From Lepidodermella squamata (Eukaryota > Gastrotricha), in assembly GCA_047495785.1 (NCBI GenBank), contig JBLDXI010000028.1, positions 124,001 through 188,000 of the forward strand: a stretch of DNA of 64,000 nt, read 5' to 3'. Made by a program: the position numbers and the translations under genes. The notes beneath the pieces are model-generated. The model did not search any database. It was given only the letters and a program-made list of their open reading frames with translations, and had not been told where the DNA came from. Below are positions 1 through 13,656 of this stretch, piece by piece. Positions within the stretch are counted from its first letter, which is position 1; every line of letters starts with the position of its first letter.

Positions 1-614
1 GGTAAGTGGCTTTTTTATCAATAGTGCATCATTAATCGGCAGAATTGAGAAATGGTTAATTGGAAACATTTTCAAAATCGTAAAATTTTCGAAACTCGAT
101 ATCGTGAGAATTACAAATTTCCAATGAATCATATTTAAAACTGTTTGCCTTTAATATCGTAAAACGGGGGCGTGGGGTAACTTTGGAAAATTTTGACCAT
201 GGGATTTTTTGCGCCTCGTGAGCTTTCGTTAGACCTCAAACTGAAGGTGATCAGAGCGAAAATGGACGTTCGAAAAAGATTCATGCTTCGTATGTCTTTT
301 TGGGACCGCGTAATGACCCAATTTTGTTCTTAATTTTCTACAAAATTCGACCCCCATTTAAAGTGCCTAAATTATATTGAGAAATTATTTTGGAATTTCC
401 CAAGCCAGGCAATCTTTTTCTATAAAAGTGAAATTTGTTAAAATTTCCAGGAAAAATGGGAGATGTTTGAGTTTGGACCAAATTGTTGACCTAGGAAAGT
501 CCTTGTTTTGTCCAAATTTGCGCCTCGTCACGGAATTGGGGTTGAATTGATAATGAGCTTACTATTATTGTATGTATGTACACTGTACAATGTGTTTTTG
601 TTTTCATTTCACAG

Positions 615-929
615 GGCGTGAAAGTGGAGCGCGTCGAGATCAAGGACGTGCGGCTGCCGTCGTCGATGCAGCGCGCGATGGCGGCGGAGGCGGAGGCGAC
701 CCGCGAGGCGCGCGCCAAGGTCATCTCGGCCGAGGGCGAGCAGAAGGCGTCGCGTGCGCTGAAGGAAGCCTCCGACGTCATCAGCGAGTCGCCGGCCGCC
801 CTGCAGCTGCGCTACCTGCAGACGCTGCACGACATTGCGGCCGAGAAGAACTCGACGATTCTGTTCCCGATCCCGATCGAGATGTTTCGCGCCTGGGCGG
901 CCAAGCCCGGCGAGACAACCACTGCTTAA
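615..929 (+). CDS. STOM-like: Stomatin-family (SPFH/band 7) protein, last exon, 5' truncated by window edge
   Basis: The exon starts after a CAG acceptor at 612-614 and ends at TAA 927-929, encoding the last 104 residues. Base 1 (G) followed by GTAAGT looks like the end of the preceding exon; 2-614 is then intron, and a phase 0 join gives the usual Trp-Gly before KVERVEIKD. The segment holds the signature C-terminal half of stomatins: [52 protein letters not shown] and AAEKNSTI. In stomatins this part is a coiled coil plus oligomerisation stretch that follows the membrane hairpin and SPFH domain; the proteins scaffold and gate ion channels at cholesterol-rich membrane. The tail after the conserved block is short and ends TTTA, so this is not a long-tailed MEC-2 type. 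Upstream exons lie outside the window. Family certain; exact paralogue not. Confidence 0.93.
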   Translation, partial: GVKVERVEIKDVRLPSSMQRAMAAEAEATREARAKVISAEGEQKASRALKEASDVISESPAALQLRYLQTLHDIAAEKNSTILFPIPIEMFRAWAAKPGETTTA

Positions 930-3428
930 CGGATGGATCTGATCAGAAGAGAAAAAGATACAACCAACCAACCCCATTTCTTTTATACTATGCGTTTTTT
1001 GTTTGGTTTTTAATCGAGTCTAAAAAACAGCAGTGCATAATATTCGATTTTATATTCGATGCTGAATTTTGGAGTGTTTTTTCTGTCCCTGTTTGGTGAA
1101 ACTTGCTCGCTGCTAGTCGCTTTAACAGTAACTGTGAACTCATGATGAATTTCTTCCATGCCTTGGAAAGCAACAACTCAATGAGAATTCTCTCTCTCAC
1201 ACGCGGCCTAGTCTTCTTCTTTTTGTAACAATAATTAACTCTTCCGATCAATCGATTTTTTTATATATCGATATTCGATGGTTTTTTTTTAACATTTCTG
1301 GTCAAAAACTGCTTTTATAATGCTGTTGTTAATTGTTGTCGCTTGACTGGTCAGATATTGATTGATAAGCCATTTTGCCACAACTGCTGTTCGGTTTCGC
1401 GGTGCTTGGTACTGCTCATTTCCGTGTCGCCTACCGCCGCTGTAGTATGACTGTGAAACTGAGAATTTTCGGAGAATAAAACGCATTATTGTGTAGTAGT
1501 AGTCTTAGTAATCAGGTTGTTTTCGACGTTTTGCATCGCCCACGCGCGGGTGAAAACGACTGCTGTCGCCGGTTGTTGTCGGCAAAAAACGCGGCCAAAG
1601 CGACAGAACCCGGGCAGAACACGCCTGTGGCTGTGCTGATACGCCCTCGCCACGCCTGGCCTTGTTGCGCAGTCGACATTTCGCCGGGCGCAAAATTCGC
1701 CGGCCGCTTGTTATTGTTTTCGGTTTTGTTGTTGTTGACGGTGCGCGGGCGTGAGCGAACTTTGATAAAATACCCACCCAGCTAGCTACTGCTACTACTA
1801 CTTGAACAGCAGAACGAAAAAGGCACAGCAGTCAAAAATAACGGCAGTTGCAGATAAGGCGGCCGAGGGACAGCGATATCGCCCCGCTAATTGCCAGGCT
1901 AGCAAGACCGGCCCCCGCGCCACCGCCTGCTGCTACCATGCAGGCCATGTCGACTTGGCCCTGGCCACCTCTTCGCCTCCTCACACCAATCACGGAGCCT
2001 GCCTCTCTTTGAATAAACTTATTTTTTACGGTCATTTTTTTATCGCGAATCCAGGATGAGCTAGAATTGGTATTATCTCCCCTGACCACAACTGACCGGT
2101 CGACCGGTTGCATGGTCGGCTGTTTTGTTTTTGCGGAAAAACCGCAATTTATTCCGGTAGCCGCCGCAGCCGCCGCAACCACGGCTGCAACTGTATTCAT
2201 AAGATAATTGATGAGCTACTGCTAGGTGTGTAGGTGGGTCATCATCATCATCATTATCATCGTACAGGTAGCCGCCGTCATGATTAGCATTAACAAAAAA
2301 GCCAGTATTTATCCTTGCGAGTGTGTTTGTTAACGCGTTTTCTGCGCGCCGATCGCCGCTGGTCAGCAGCAGCTCTAAAACATGCGAGAGCATGCGAGGC
2401 AGAGTTTTCGCATAGCAATAATAATAGTAATAATAATAACAGTAGCAGCCCGCAGCAGCATCAGCAGCAGCAGGCGAATAACAACGCTCGGCGCATCAAA
2501 AAGTTGATGAGCCAATTATGGGCGCGCGCGCGTAAATAAAAACACATTGCGCTTCCGTCGTTTTTGTTGGTGATGTGGCTGCGGCGCCGGCGACAGCGAA
2601 AAAAGGCGCGCGCGGCGAAATCAGTCGAGCGTGGCGCGCCTTGAACGCTGTCGCTTTTTTTGCCCCAGATCAAGCGAGACAGCTAATTCTACTTGCTCGT
2701 GTGCTTATGTAGTAATAAAGCGCTCTTGTTGTGCTGACGTTCAATTGTTATTTATTTAGTTTGATCGAACTGCGGACAAAGCTTCTGCTGCTGAAGCTGA
2801 AGCTGACGTGGTACATCCTAACCAGTACGCGGTGGCGATGGTGGTGGTATTAGCAGTAGTAGTTAGGTATTATAGGAAGAGCGCGGCGCAAACAAACAAC
2901 AAATAACAAAAAGCGAGCGAACAGAGGGCGAGGCCGTGCGCACTTTTTACGCTGCGCGCGAGCGCTGCAGCAATATAATCGCGGCCCGGCCAGTCTCAGC
3001 TCTGTGTTCACCCTGCGTCAGCAGCTATAATGCGGCTGGCTCATCGCTGTTCGCTCGAACACAGCCGGCCGAGCGTGCATAAACACAACCACGGGCTGAC
3101 TCTGCGTGCTTTTTGGCGCCGCCGCCGCAGCAGCAGCAGCAATAAACAGCAGCGCCGGCACCAGTGCAAAGCCGGCTGCAACTGCAACTGCCGGCAGTTT
3201 CCTCCCACCGCTTGTCAAAAAAGAACCGCCTTCTTGTTTGCTCACACGCGGATTAGCTTCTTTTTTCTTCTGCTGCTCCTCCTTCGGTTTTCGTTTTGTT
3301 GACCTGTCCACCGATGTAGCACAACTTGCACCCACGCGCGCGCACGCTCGCGCCTATAATGTTGAACTAAAACCGACATGGTGATTTTTTTATTGCAATT
3401 TTTTTTCGCACACTGTAGGAGTGTTAAA
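930..3428. other. Intergenic: stomatin 3' end and fibrillin promoter/leader region
   Basis: No convincing coding exon was found. A possible poly(A) signal for stomatin lies at 1475-1480. From about 1500 the base composition becomes markedly more GC-rich and CpG-rich than other spacers, with trinucleotide runs (AAT/CAG-type at about 2415-2475, GCC/GCA-type at about 3115-3145), which fits a promoter or CpG-rich 5' leader. A pyrimidine tract ending in CACTGTAG at 3411-3418 sits just before the fibrillin ATG and could be the acceptor of a 5' UTR intron or a trans-splice site. Short open frames here are low-complexity and look like chance. Confidence 0.5.
1475..1480 (+). terminator. Possible poly(A) signal of the stomatin gene
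   Basis: AATAAA on the + strand about 545 bases after the stomatin stop codon. It is the first clear hexamer in the 3' region. No transcript data support it. Confidence 0.4.
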
Positions 3429-6400
3429 ATGCGGTTGTTAACGATAGACAAGAAACGGCCGTCGTCGTCTCGTTACACCGAATTCCGCGCCCTGTTACTG
3501 CTGGCCGTTTCGAGTCTGTGCCTGCTAAACAGCGTAGCCGCCGGTGTTAGCAGCGGCGAGGACGAGGCCACGTCCGACGAAGACGTGCTCGAACTGCACC
3601 CGGCCTCCAGCGATTTCGCGTTTCTCTTCGACGACGGCGAGGCGGCGTCGATCGCGCTCGGCGCCGCTGTCGAGGCGCCGCTCACGCGTGTTCGCCGCTC
3701 CGGCGTTCTGCGCGGCCCCAACGTCTGCGGCCGCCCGCTCGACCGCTCGTGCTGCCCAGGCTGGCAGCCGAACGCCCTAGGCCGATGCACCATTGGTACG
3801 TTTTTCCATTTTTGCATTATCGATTTCTGTCCCAGTTTTGCTATTTAACCTAGAATTCACGACTTTTTTATTTTATTCTTTTATTAGTTTATTTATAATT
3901 GTCTCGAGTTTTAGCTGAAAGCTGAATGCTGAAAAATGTTGATTATTTTTTTGTCTAGTTTACTTTTATTTTTTCATTTTTTTGCGTTTTTAGACAACAA
4001 TTCTCGATTCAAATCTAATACTACTTACGAATTTTTTAATGAAAAATTGACAATTTTTTTATCCGAAGTTGGAAATCGTTCTTATATGCCGTTCCTAAGC
4101 TTCGCTATCTCTTTCACCTTGGATCTGATTGCTATGGGCTCAAGCTAATTTTTTCAATATTGTAGCGCAATGTGGTGGCGGCTGTGGCGCTGGGCGGTGC
4201 ATGAGGCCCGACCTGTGTCTGTGTCCGGACTCGCGGTTCCGGCGGACGTGCGGTCCCGGCGGAGGCGGGGGCCAAGGCGGCAACGCCACCGACGTCGGTC
4301 CGCCTCGCATTGTCGGTCCTTGTTTCACGACAATCGAGGACAACCGGTGCAAGGGTGAGCTGGTCAATGTCAAGTGCACGCAGTTGCTGTGCTGCGCCAC
4401 CATCGGCAAGGCGTGGGGCGAGCCGTGCTACGAGTGCCCGGCGCTGCCCTGCCGCAAGGGCTTCATCTACGATGCCAAGGAGAAGATTTGCAAGGACGTC
4501 GACGAGTGCGCCGCCATTCCGAATCTCTGCCTCGCCGGGCGATGCATCAACACCGCCGGCTCCTACACATGCGGTTGTGGACCTAACCAAAGACTTGTCC
4601 CGGGCACTGGCGAGTGCGAACGTAAGTACCCGAACTTTCTATTAATTTCTACAAGACAAAGCACTATTACTCGCGGAAATCTATTCCTATCTTACTATGA
4701 AATTGACTTTCCATACACTTTCCTTTCCTTTCCTTTCCTTACCTTCCCTTTCTCAGTTATCCCAACCCGACCATCCAAATTCGTTTAGGATCGCTCCTTC
4801 AACTGCCTAAAGGGTGCTTACTATCTCTCATCCTATCCTAACTGCCCGTCATCGATGTTGAGGGATCTTTCTTTCGGCATCTTCTTAGGACCTTTTGGTT
4901 TCTTGCTTGAGGTTTATTTCTGTTTTCTTAGCCATCGACTTCTGTGCCGAGTACAATAACCCATGCCGGCCGGGTATCTGCCAGCAGGACGTGTCCAGTC
5001 CTCACGGTTACCGCTGCGTCTGCCGGCCGCCGTACACCGCGACGGAAACGGGCCGCAACTGCACGGCCATGCACCGCGAGACTTGCTACCGCGAACTCAC
5101 TCCAGCAACGGCGTCTCGCCGCGCCCTCTGCCAGTCTCCCCTCGGCACTCTGTCATTCTCAGACTGCTGTTGCCAAGGCAACACAACCGCGAAGGCGTTA
5201 GGCGCTGCTTGGGGCGTGGCTTGCCTCGAATGCCCACGAAAGGATTCGAAAGCGTACCCGTACCTATGCAATCCTAAGCCGGTAGAGTTCGACCCAGTAA
5301 CTGGCGAACCTATCGGACCAACCATCTGCACGGAAGTACCCGGCCTGTGTGGCGAGGGAGCCAAGTGCCAGGTGAAGCGTGACGGGTCTTACTACTGCGT
5401 GTGTACGGATGGCTACGAATCGGACGATAACGGAAAGTGCCAGGACATCGATGAATGCGCCCGGACGCCGACGATTTGCCAACCCGGCAAGTGTATAAAC
5501 ACCAAGGGATCGTACCAATGCGACTGCCCGCCAGTCATCTCAACACCCTCTCCGGACAAGAAGCGGTGTGAAAGTAAGTGATCGTAGTGATTGATTAAAA
5601 TCGATTTTACATTATTGCGATGTTAACAGCTCATCGGCCTTGCTCTTCGAACACAACAATGTGTCCGAACGGTGTTTGCGTCGACATGATGGGAACGTTC
5701 AAGTGCGAGTGCAACCCTGGCTTCCGGCCCGTCGACTCCAACCACCAGTCCTGCGTGGATATCGACGAGTGCAACGACGGCAAGGTGCGTTGTCGTGGTC
5801 GAAACGAGATATGCAACAACACCCAGGGCGGCTACGAATGCATCTGCCGCCGCGGCTACCAACGATCACCGCTCGGCCTCTGCGAGGACTACGACGAATG
5901 CGTGAATCACTGCAAGAAGGGCAAATGCACGAATTTGGTCGGCACGCTGCGATGCGAGTGTCCCGAGGGATTCGTGTTCAACGACGCGCAGATCGAGTGC
6001 GTCGACGAGGATGAATGCTCGCTGCCTGGCCACTGCGTCAACGGCATTTGCACGAACACAGTTGGAGGCTTCAAATGCGAGTGCAGGCCTGGCTACGTTC
6101 TTGCAGGTAGGTCCTATGCTTCACTGTAACATATTAGAGGGAAAAGGGAAAAGGAGCCGAAAAACATGGTTCATGGCCCATTTAGTGGGCGTAAGTGTTT
6201 GGAAGAGCCATGTGTGGCCTAAGAACAGAGATAGCATCCAGTGTTCCAAAAAGGTTCTAAGGTTGAGGGTCTCCTACATGCCAAAATTAGGAAATAATGT
6301 AATAACCCATGTTATGAGGAACTCTGGATAGGCTTCAGGCCACTTGGGAATCTTTTAGATCATTGGGTAATCTTTTCTTTTTGACTTCAGGAAACAAGTG

Positions 6401-9400
6401 TATTGCCGATATCAAGGGCTTCTGCTTCCGCGATGCAACTTGCAAGGAGCAAATCGGTTCAATGACGGCCGGTTACCAGCACGAATGTTGCTGTCCGAAG
6501 CATTTGAACGGCAAGCGTTTCTTCCAGGCCACGGACAACAGCCGCGGTTTAGCGACTTGCGACCGTTGCCCTTCGAACAGCACCCGAGAATGGCGCGACA
6601 TGTGCGACCTGATGACTCCGAACACTTGCAAGGACACTCGGCTCTGCGCCCCTGGTGGTCGCTGCGTCGAGGACAAAATGGACCCGCGCGGTTACCGCTG
6701 CGAGTGCCGCCACGGCTTCCAGAACAAGCACATCGAGGATGGTCCGGACTACATTGAAACTTGCGTCGACATCGACGACTGCACTACCATGCCCGGCATT
6801 TGCGGATCAGCTACTTGCCGCAACACGCCAGGCGGGTTCGACTGTGTATGTCCGCCAGGGTTCGAGTACAAATCCGACGAGCAGCGATGCGTGGATATCG
6901 ACGAATGTTCGGACAAAGACCCGAAGCGGCGAAAGTGTCCTTCTCCTGGCAAGTGCGAAAACTTCGACGGCGGCTTCAAGTGCACGTGTCCAGCTGGCTG
7001 GAAGGAGGAGAAGGGCTTCTGCCGTGACTATCGTGTTGGCGTTTGCTGGGAGAACTACGACGAACGAACTGGTCGATGCTCGTCCAGTCTCGGCGGAACC
7101 GGTAAATTCATCGCTAAGGACCTGTGCTGCGCAGGCTACGGCCGTGCATGGGGTACACCCTGCGAGAAGTGCCCGGAACCTGGCACCAATGGCTCCTGCC
7201 CAGCGGGTTTCGTCAGACGGGACGGCAAGTGCGAGGACATCGACGAGTGCGTTGAGAAACTCCACAAGTGCCCGCCGGCAGCAGGATGTCAGAACACAGA
7301 GGGTGGATACACCTGCGCATGCCGCGGGGGCGCCGTCTTCGACAAAGTGCGTGGAGTCTGTGCTGATGATAGGAGAGGTGCGTGCTATGCTCGCGTCTCG
7401 CCCTCAGGCCAATGCGTCGACCCACGTGGCGTTCCGCCTGGTTTGACCGGATACTCCATGGCCGACTGCTGCTGCTCTCGAGTCGGTCAAGGATGGGTCG
7501 ACCCAGACACCCGCATTTGCGCTGCCTGCCCCGTTGTCAACACCAAGGATTTCAACGCACTGTGCAAGGGCATCGAACCTGGAGGTCCAGGCTCGATTGA
7601 CCCGTGCGAAGTGCCTGGCATCTGCGAATTGGGTCGCTGCGTCAGGAACCGCGTCGGCTTCACGTGCCACTGCCCATCTGGATACAAATACGAGGAGACC
7701 GTGACGGATTGCGTTGATGTTGACGAGTGCCTTCTCTCGACCGCAAATATCTGCGGAGACGCTGGAACTTGCCACAACACCAATGGATCTTACACGTGCG
7801 AATGCCCAACAGGTTTCGAGAAAACCCCAAACATGGAAATGTGCATTGACGTCGATGAATGCTCTCGATCGCTGTACTGCGCTGGTGGCTTCTGCCGAAA
7901 CGAGAAGGGAACATTCTCGTGCGAATGCCCCCTGCACATGCGGCCGTCTGATGACAAACGCTACTGCGTCGACATTGACGAATGCTCGGAGTGGTCGTCC
8001 ATCTGCGAGAACGGTCACTGCGTCAACTTCATCGGAAAAGGCTACAAATGCGAGTGTTTTGCCGGATTCAAGCCTTCTGCGAACAACCAATCGTGCGAGG
8101 ATATCGATGAATGCAAATTCACGACCCCGATGTGCCAGCAGATTTGCATGAACAAACCTGGCACTTTCATGTGTGGCTGCCGCGAGGGTTACACCTTGAA
8201 CGCAGATGGCAAGACTTGTCGCGATATCGACGAGTGCGCTATGAAGAAGGACCGCTGCTTGGGCGAGAAGTGCATCAACACTGAGGGATCTTACCGCTGC
8301 GAGTGCGGCGCTGGCTTCGAAACTGGCCCGAATTCGACCTACTGCAAGGACGTCGATGAATGCTCAACGCCGAGGATGTGCGGCCACGGCGAGTGCCGTA
8401 ACACGATTGGTTCCTACAAGTGTGACTGCATCGTTGGTTACACTTGGCTGGTCGGAACTGGCTGCGTTGATTTGGATGAGTGCGCAACAGGTCAGCATGT
8501 CTGCTCGCCTCATGCCACATGCTCGAACAACGTTGGTTCGTACACTTGCCGCTGCAAGCCCGGCTTCGTCGGTGACGGTTTCGAATGTACGGACGTCGAC
8601 GAGTGCGCTCGCAAGAACGACTGCCCAGCCAACTCGCTGTGCGTCAACACACCTGGATCTTACGGCTGTCGTTGTTCCGAGGGCTATCGCAAGACATCTG
8701 ACGGCCGCTACTGCGTCAATGTCGATGAATGCGCTGAAGCTGGTGGAGCACTTTGCCAGAATGGTGTCTGCGAGGACTTGCCTGGATCTTTCCGGTGCAT
8801 GTGCCATCGTGGCTTCCAGCCGACGTCAGATCTCCGCGCTTGCGTCGATATCGATGAGTGCGGCGGCCCTAACAATATGCCGCTATGCGCCAATGGAGAC
8901 TGTATCAATCAGGTAAGGCACAATTTACATACTAGCAAACTATCTAAATTCCTAATCTAAATGAGGAATAGCTATAGAAAGAACCCATCGCGCTTTTTAG
9001 CATTCTAAAATGTTCGTGCATTGTTACAGGTTGGAACATTTACATGCATCTGCAAACCTGGTTACGTGCAACTTCCTGGTGAACTCAACTGCTCGGATGT
9101 TGACGAATGCACCCAAGACGACAAGCTGTGCTTCAACGGCAACTGCACCAATCTAGGCGGATCCTACAAATGCACGTGCGAGCGTGGTTTTGAACTCAAC
9201 GCTGACGGAACTGCTTGCATCGATCGCCGATCGGGTCGCTGCTTCGCCGATACATCCTGCCAGAAACCGCGACATGACGAGGCCCTACTGCGCAAGGACT
9301 GCTGTTGTCTCGACCTCGGCAAGTCGTGGTACGCCACCACTCAAGGCACCGTCGGCCTCAACCAGTGCCTCCGATGCCCTGCGAGGAACACGGTCGAGTA

Positions 9401-12400
9401 CAATGTGCTGTGCTACGAAAGCATTACACCGCCCGGCCCTGGTAAGGATGGCTGGCCAGGAGGTAACGGCACCGGCCCTGGTGGAATGACAACCCTGCTG
9501 CCGCCAACTAGCCGTGTCTGCTACAAACTTCCGTGGGTTTGCGGCAACGGAACTTGCCTCGATACTGGAGTTCATCCGTTCTACACCTGCCAATGCCCCG
9601 AGGGTTATCGCTACAACAAGGAGATCAACAACTGCGTTGATGTCAACGAGTGCGAAGACTTCCCGCAACACTGCGGCCTCGGCTCGAGTTGCACCAACTC
9701 GATTGGCGGATACGAATGCCATTGCGCCGATGGATTGGTACCAACACCTGATCGCAAGTTCTGCATTGATACCCGCACAGAATCTTGCTGGTCTAGGCCT
9801 GACTGCACTAAGCCATTCTCGCAATTCCCAATGCCTCGCAATTCGTGCTGCTGCTCGAACTACGGCAAGGCCTGGGGTTCTGAGTCGTGCTTCGTTTGCC
9901 CGGCAAAGGGATCACGTGATCGCGTCATGCTTTGCGGACATGGAAGTAAGTTTTACTCTCTTCACTCTATGTTTTCATCTTAGTGATTTCGTTATTTCAG
10001 CTGGAACTGTTCCTGTTTGCGAAACCGCTCTGGACTTGTGTCAAGGCGGTGATGTTGACGGAACTTGCGAGGACAAGTCGAACGGCGGCTATGAATGCAA
10101 GTGCCCTGAAGGCTTCAGAACTTTCCAAGACGCGCAACAGCAAATAAAATGCGTGGATATAAACGAGTGTCGCGAACAGCCAGGCTTATGCGGGCCAACT
10201 GCGAACTGTAACAACACCAAGGGTGGCTACAAATGCGAATGCCCGCGTGGCTACCGCTTCGAGCCGTCGTCGAAATCGTGCAAAAACATCGACGAATGCG
10301 CCGAGAACCCGCGCGTCTGCGGCGATGTTGGCGTCGAACGCTGCATCGACATCACTGGAACTTACAAATGTCTCTGCACGGCCGGCTACAACGCGACCAC
10401 GGACGAAGCTACGGGCATGCATCGATGCAAAGATATCGATGAATGCAGAACTGCTCATGAATGCATGCCGCCATATGGTGTCTGCCAGAACGTTCCAGGC
10501 ACGTTTTCGTGCACGTGTAACGAAGGCTTCGTCAAAACTTCAGACCCGCGTCGTTGTGCCGATATCGACGAATGCCGCGCCCAGCCTCGCATCTGTGGCG
10601 ACCTTGGCCGTTGCGTCAACACCATTGGCTCCTACTTCTGTGACTGCTCGACTGGTTACAAGTATTCGAAGACAAAACGGGCTTGCGTTGACGATAACGA
10701 GTGTGCCAACTCCACGCTCATGTCGAAGACCTGCCGAAATGCCATGTGCATGAACACGCCTGGTTCGTACTCCTGTGCGTGCAACAAGGGCTTCAAGTCG
10801 GATTCGATCAATGGCGAGTGCCGCGATATTGACGAATGCCGTCTGCCTGGCGTCTGCGTCAACGGCGACTGCTTCAACACGCCGGGTGGATTCGAATGCC
10901 GATGCCGACCTGGCTACGCCAAGTTGGACGGACAAGAATCATGCGTTGATATCCGACGCGGTTCCTGCTTCCGCGACGCTCGTTGCGCAGAGCCAACCAG
11001 CGCGACCACTCCAGTCTTGCGAGCCGCTTGCTGCTGCACCTTCGGCAAAGCCTGGCGTGAGACTAACGGCGGCAAGGAGAAGCGTTGTGAAGCCTGCCCT
11101 GCCCGCGGAACCCCCGAGTTCAAGGAACTTTGCGAAACTGGCGGCCGTGGTTTTGTCAACGGCTCGTTGGTTGACATCAACGAGTGTGAAGTTGACGATG
11201 ACATCTGCGGTCGTAACGGCGAGTGCGTTAACACGGACGGCGGCTACACGTGCTTGTGTAACACTGGCTACAAACCAGTCCGCAGCCCGGTTGACGGTCG
11301 AACTGAGTGCATCGATGTTGACGAATGTACCGAGGGCGTGTTGGATTGCTTCAACGGCAAGTGCGACTCGCAGCGCGTTGAATGCAAACACGGCCGGTGC
11401 CGCAACTACGACGGCTATTTCGACTGCGAGTGCGCGCCTGGCTTCCGATTCCGCTCATCAACCCGTACTTGCGAAGATATCAACGAATGCGCCCAACCTG
11501 CTCTATACAATGTTGGCTGTGGCTTCCAGTGCGTCAACACGCCTGGATCCTACGTCTGCAAGTGCCCGCCTGGTTATCGGCCAGCAGCTGATGGCCGCCA
11601 TTGCGATGACGAGGACGAATGCGCCAATGGCAAAGCCCAGTGTGCGAACGGCCTTATCTGCAAGAACATTGTCGGATCTTTTGCCTGCATCTGCCCTGAC
11701 GGCTATAAACTCCTGCCGAACAACCAATGCGTTGACATCGACGAATGCGCCTCTGGCAACGTTTCATGCGGAACTGGCGGTATTTGCAAGAATATCAACG
11801 GTTCGTACTACTGCGACTGCTTGCCACAGTACCGCGCGTCACTGGACCGGAAGGGCTGCGTGCCACTCTTCGACGACTACTGCTACGAGTCGCCGCAATG
11901 TGGCGCCAGGTCTCAGCTTGGAAAGGTCGCCAAGGACGTTTGCTGCTGCGGTGGCAAGGCTGCGTGGGGTCGACAGACCTGCGAACGCTGCCCCGAGCGT
12001 CATTCGATCGAATTCAAGCGCCTCTGCCCGAAAGGCCCTGGCTACAACTCAGACGGAACCGATATCAACGAGTGCGAACTTATGCCTGATGCTTGCAAGG
12101 ACGGTGGTGTCTGCGTCAACTTGAACGGAACAGCGACTTGCCGATGCCCTGAAGGCTACGTTTACGACGACGCGACCATGCGTTGTCTCGACGAGAACGA
12201 GTGTGAGCGAAAACCACGCGGTCCTTGCTCGCAGATGTGCATGAACGAGAAAGGATCCTACGTCTGCTTCTGCCATATGGGCTACATGCTGGCTGAAGAT
12301 CGCAAGACATGCAAAGACGTCGATGAATGCGCAATGGGTACCCACAACTGCCCTGGCGATGACGCATGCACGAATACTGAAGGCTCGTTTGTGTGCGGTT

Positions 12401-13656
12401 GTGCCAAGGGATTCCGCGAGGTTGACGGCCAATGCGTTGACGTCGACGAGTGCTCCGCTAACCCGTTCCTCTGCGCACCAAATGGAACTTGCGCTAATTC
12501 CGAAGGTTCTTACACCTGTCTCTGCCACTACGGCTACGCTGCTGCCGATAAATTGTCCACGAAGTGCTTGGATGTCAACGAGTGCGTTCAAAATGGAACT
12601 TGCGCCGAATTGGGCGGATCAGGCCAGTGCCAGAACGTTCCAGGTGGTTTTGAATGCGCGTGTGATGACGGCTATTCGACGCATCCGATCTGGGGAACTT
12701 GTTCAGATCGTAACGAGTGTCTCCAACCCGGCATCTGTGGTTCGGCAGGTTGCGTCAACACGCCAGGCGGCTTCGACTGCGAGTGCTCACAGGGCATTTT
12801 CAACCCGCAGACTTTGGCCTGCACTGCCGGGCATTCGTGCGCGAATAATCCTTGCGTTTTCGGTTGTCAATCTGGCGCGAACAACGGCTTCCAGTGCGGC
12901 TGTCCTCGTGGCTGGGTTTCGACCCCGAACGGTCACTGCGTCGCCACTAGTGGAGAGGCGTGGTTCCCGGATGTTCCTCGTGGCAGCATTCCGCACGATA
13001 CAAAGCCTGCGGTCGGCAAGACAGACTTACCGCCAGGTGAGCGATGCATCGAGTGCCCAGATCCGAGGGTTTTGGCGACGACGCCCCGGCCAACCGCTCC
13101 GCCAGTCCATCGCCAACCTAGGCGGCAACGGCGTCAACACCGTCGTAGCTTGAACTACCTCGGCAATGCCCGCCGCGCGAAGACTCACAACGACCTCTAC
13201 GCCGATGATACTGCTGTCTCAGTTGACGAAGGCGTCACCACAATGGCGCCGGCGTTGGCTGAGAAGTGGGCGGCGACCAAGCTGCCTGGAGCTGTTGAGC
13301 GAACTCACGAGCCAGGCGTCGTTGAACCTCTCCGGATCGTCGTGAACCACTCCGAAGTATCCCGGCCTGAGAAAGTTCTTCTCCGGCTGATGCCAGCTCT
13401 GTCCGGTTACCACCGTAACATCGAGTACTCGGTGGCATCGGGCTCGGGCCGGTCGGAGTTCTTCGGTGTGAAACACATCGAGGACGCGGAGGACGCCGAT
13501 GGCGGCGCCTTCGCTCTCGTTGCGCTGAAACCTCTCGCCCGCTTCCACGCCTACCACCTGCAGATAACGTGGCGGCCGATTCGCGACGACGGCCAGATGG
13601 TCGACGGTGTTGTGCTCGGTTCGTCGACTATGAACGTCGAGGTGCGCGTCGTGTGA
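3429..13656 (+). CDS. FBN: Fibrillin
   Basis: Large secreted microfibril glycoprotein of the extracellular matrix. Exons: 3429-3795, 4166-4621, 4932-5573, 5630-6106, 6391-8912, 9030-9945, 10001-13656; all joins keep frame and total 3011 residues (human fibrillin-1 is about 2870). I chose the ATG at 3429 because it is followed by a hydrophobic signal (about residues 21-38). A furin-type RVRR (87-90) precedes the fibrillin N-terminal unit (GPNVCG). I count at least 37 calcium-binding EGF modules opening with D-x-[DN]-[DE]-C. Nine eight-cysteine-type modules follow: seven with CCC (TB) and two with only CC (first and fourth, hybrid-like), matching the vertebrate 7 TB + 2 hybrid set. A Gly/Pro-rich stretch lies near residues 1620-1650. 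A basic processing site (RRQHRRS, near 2842) releases a tail of about 169 residues containing an LMPAL motif like that of asprosin. I saw no RGD. Confidence 0.96.

Noticed and set aside
3018-3384. Open frames on both strands upstream of fibrillin, Ala/Ser/Arg-rich
   Set aside because: They arise from GCC/GCA-type trinucleotide runs in a GC-rich leader. No conserved motif or splice context supports them.
7404-9824. Long open frames on the minus strand opposite fibrillin
   Set aside because: They mirror the GC-rich, Cys-repeat coding strand and carry no domain. The + strand frame has clear EGF and TB modules with matching splice phases.
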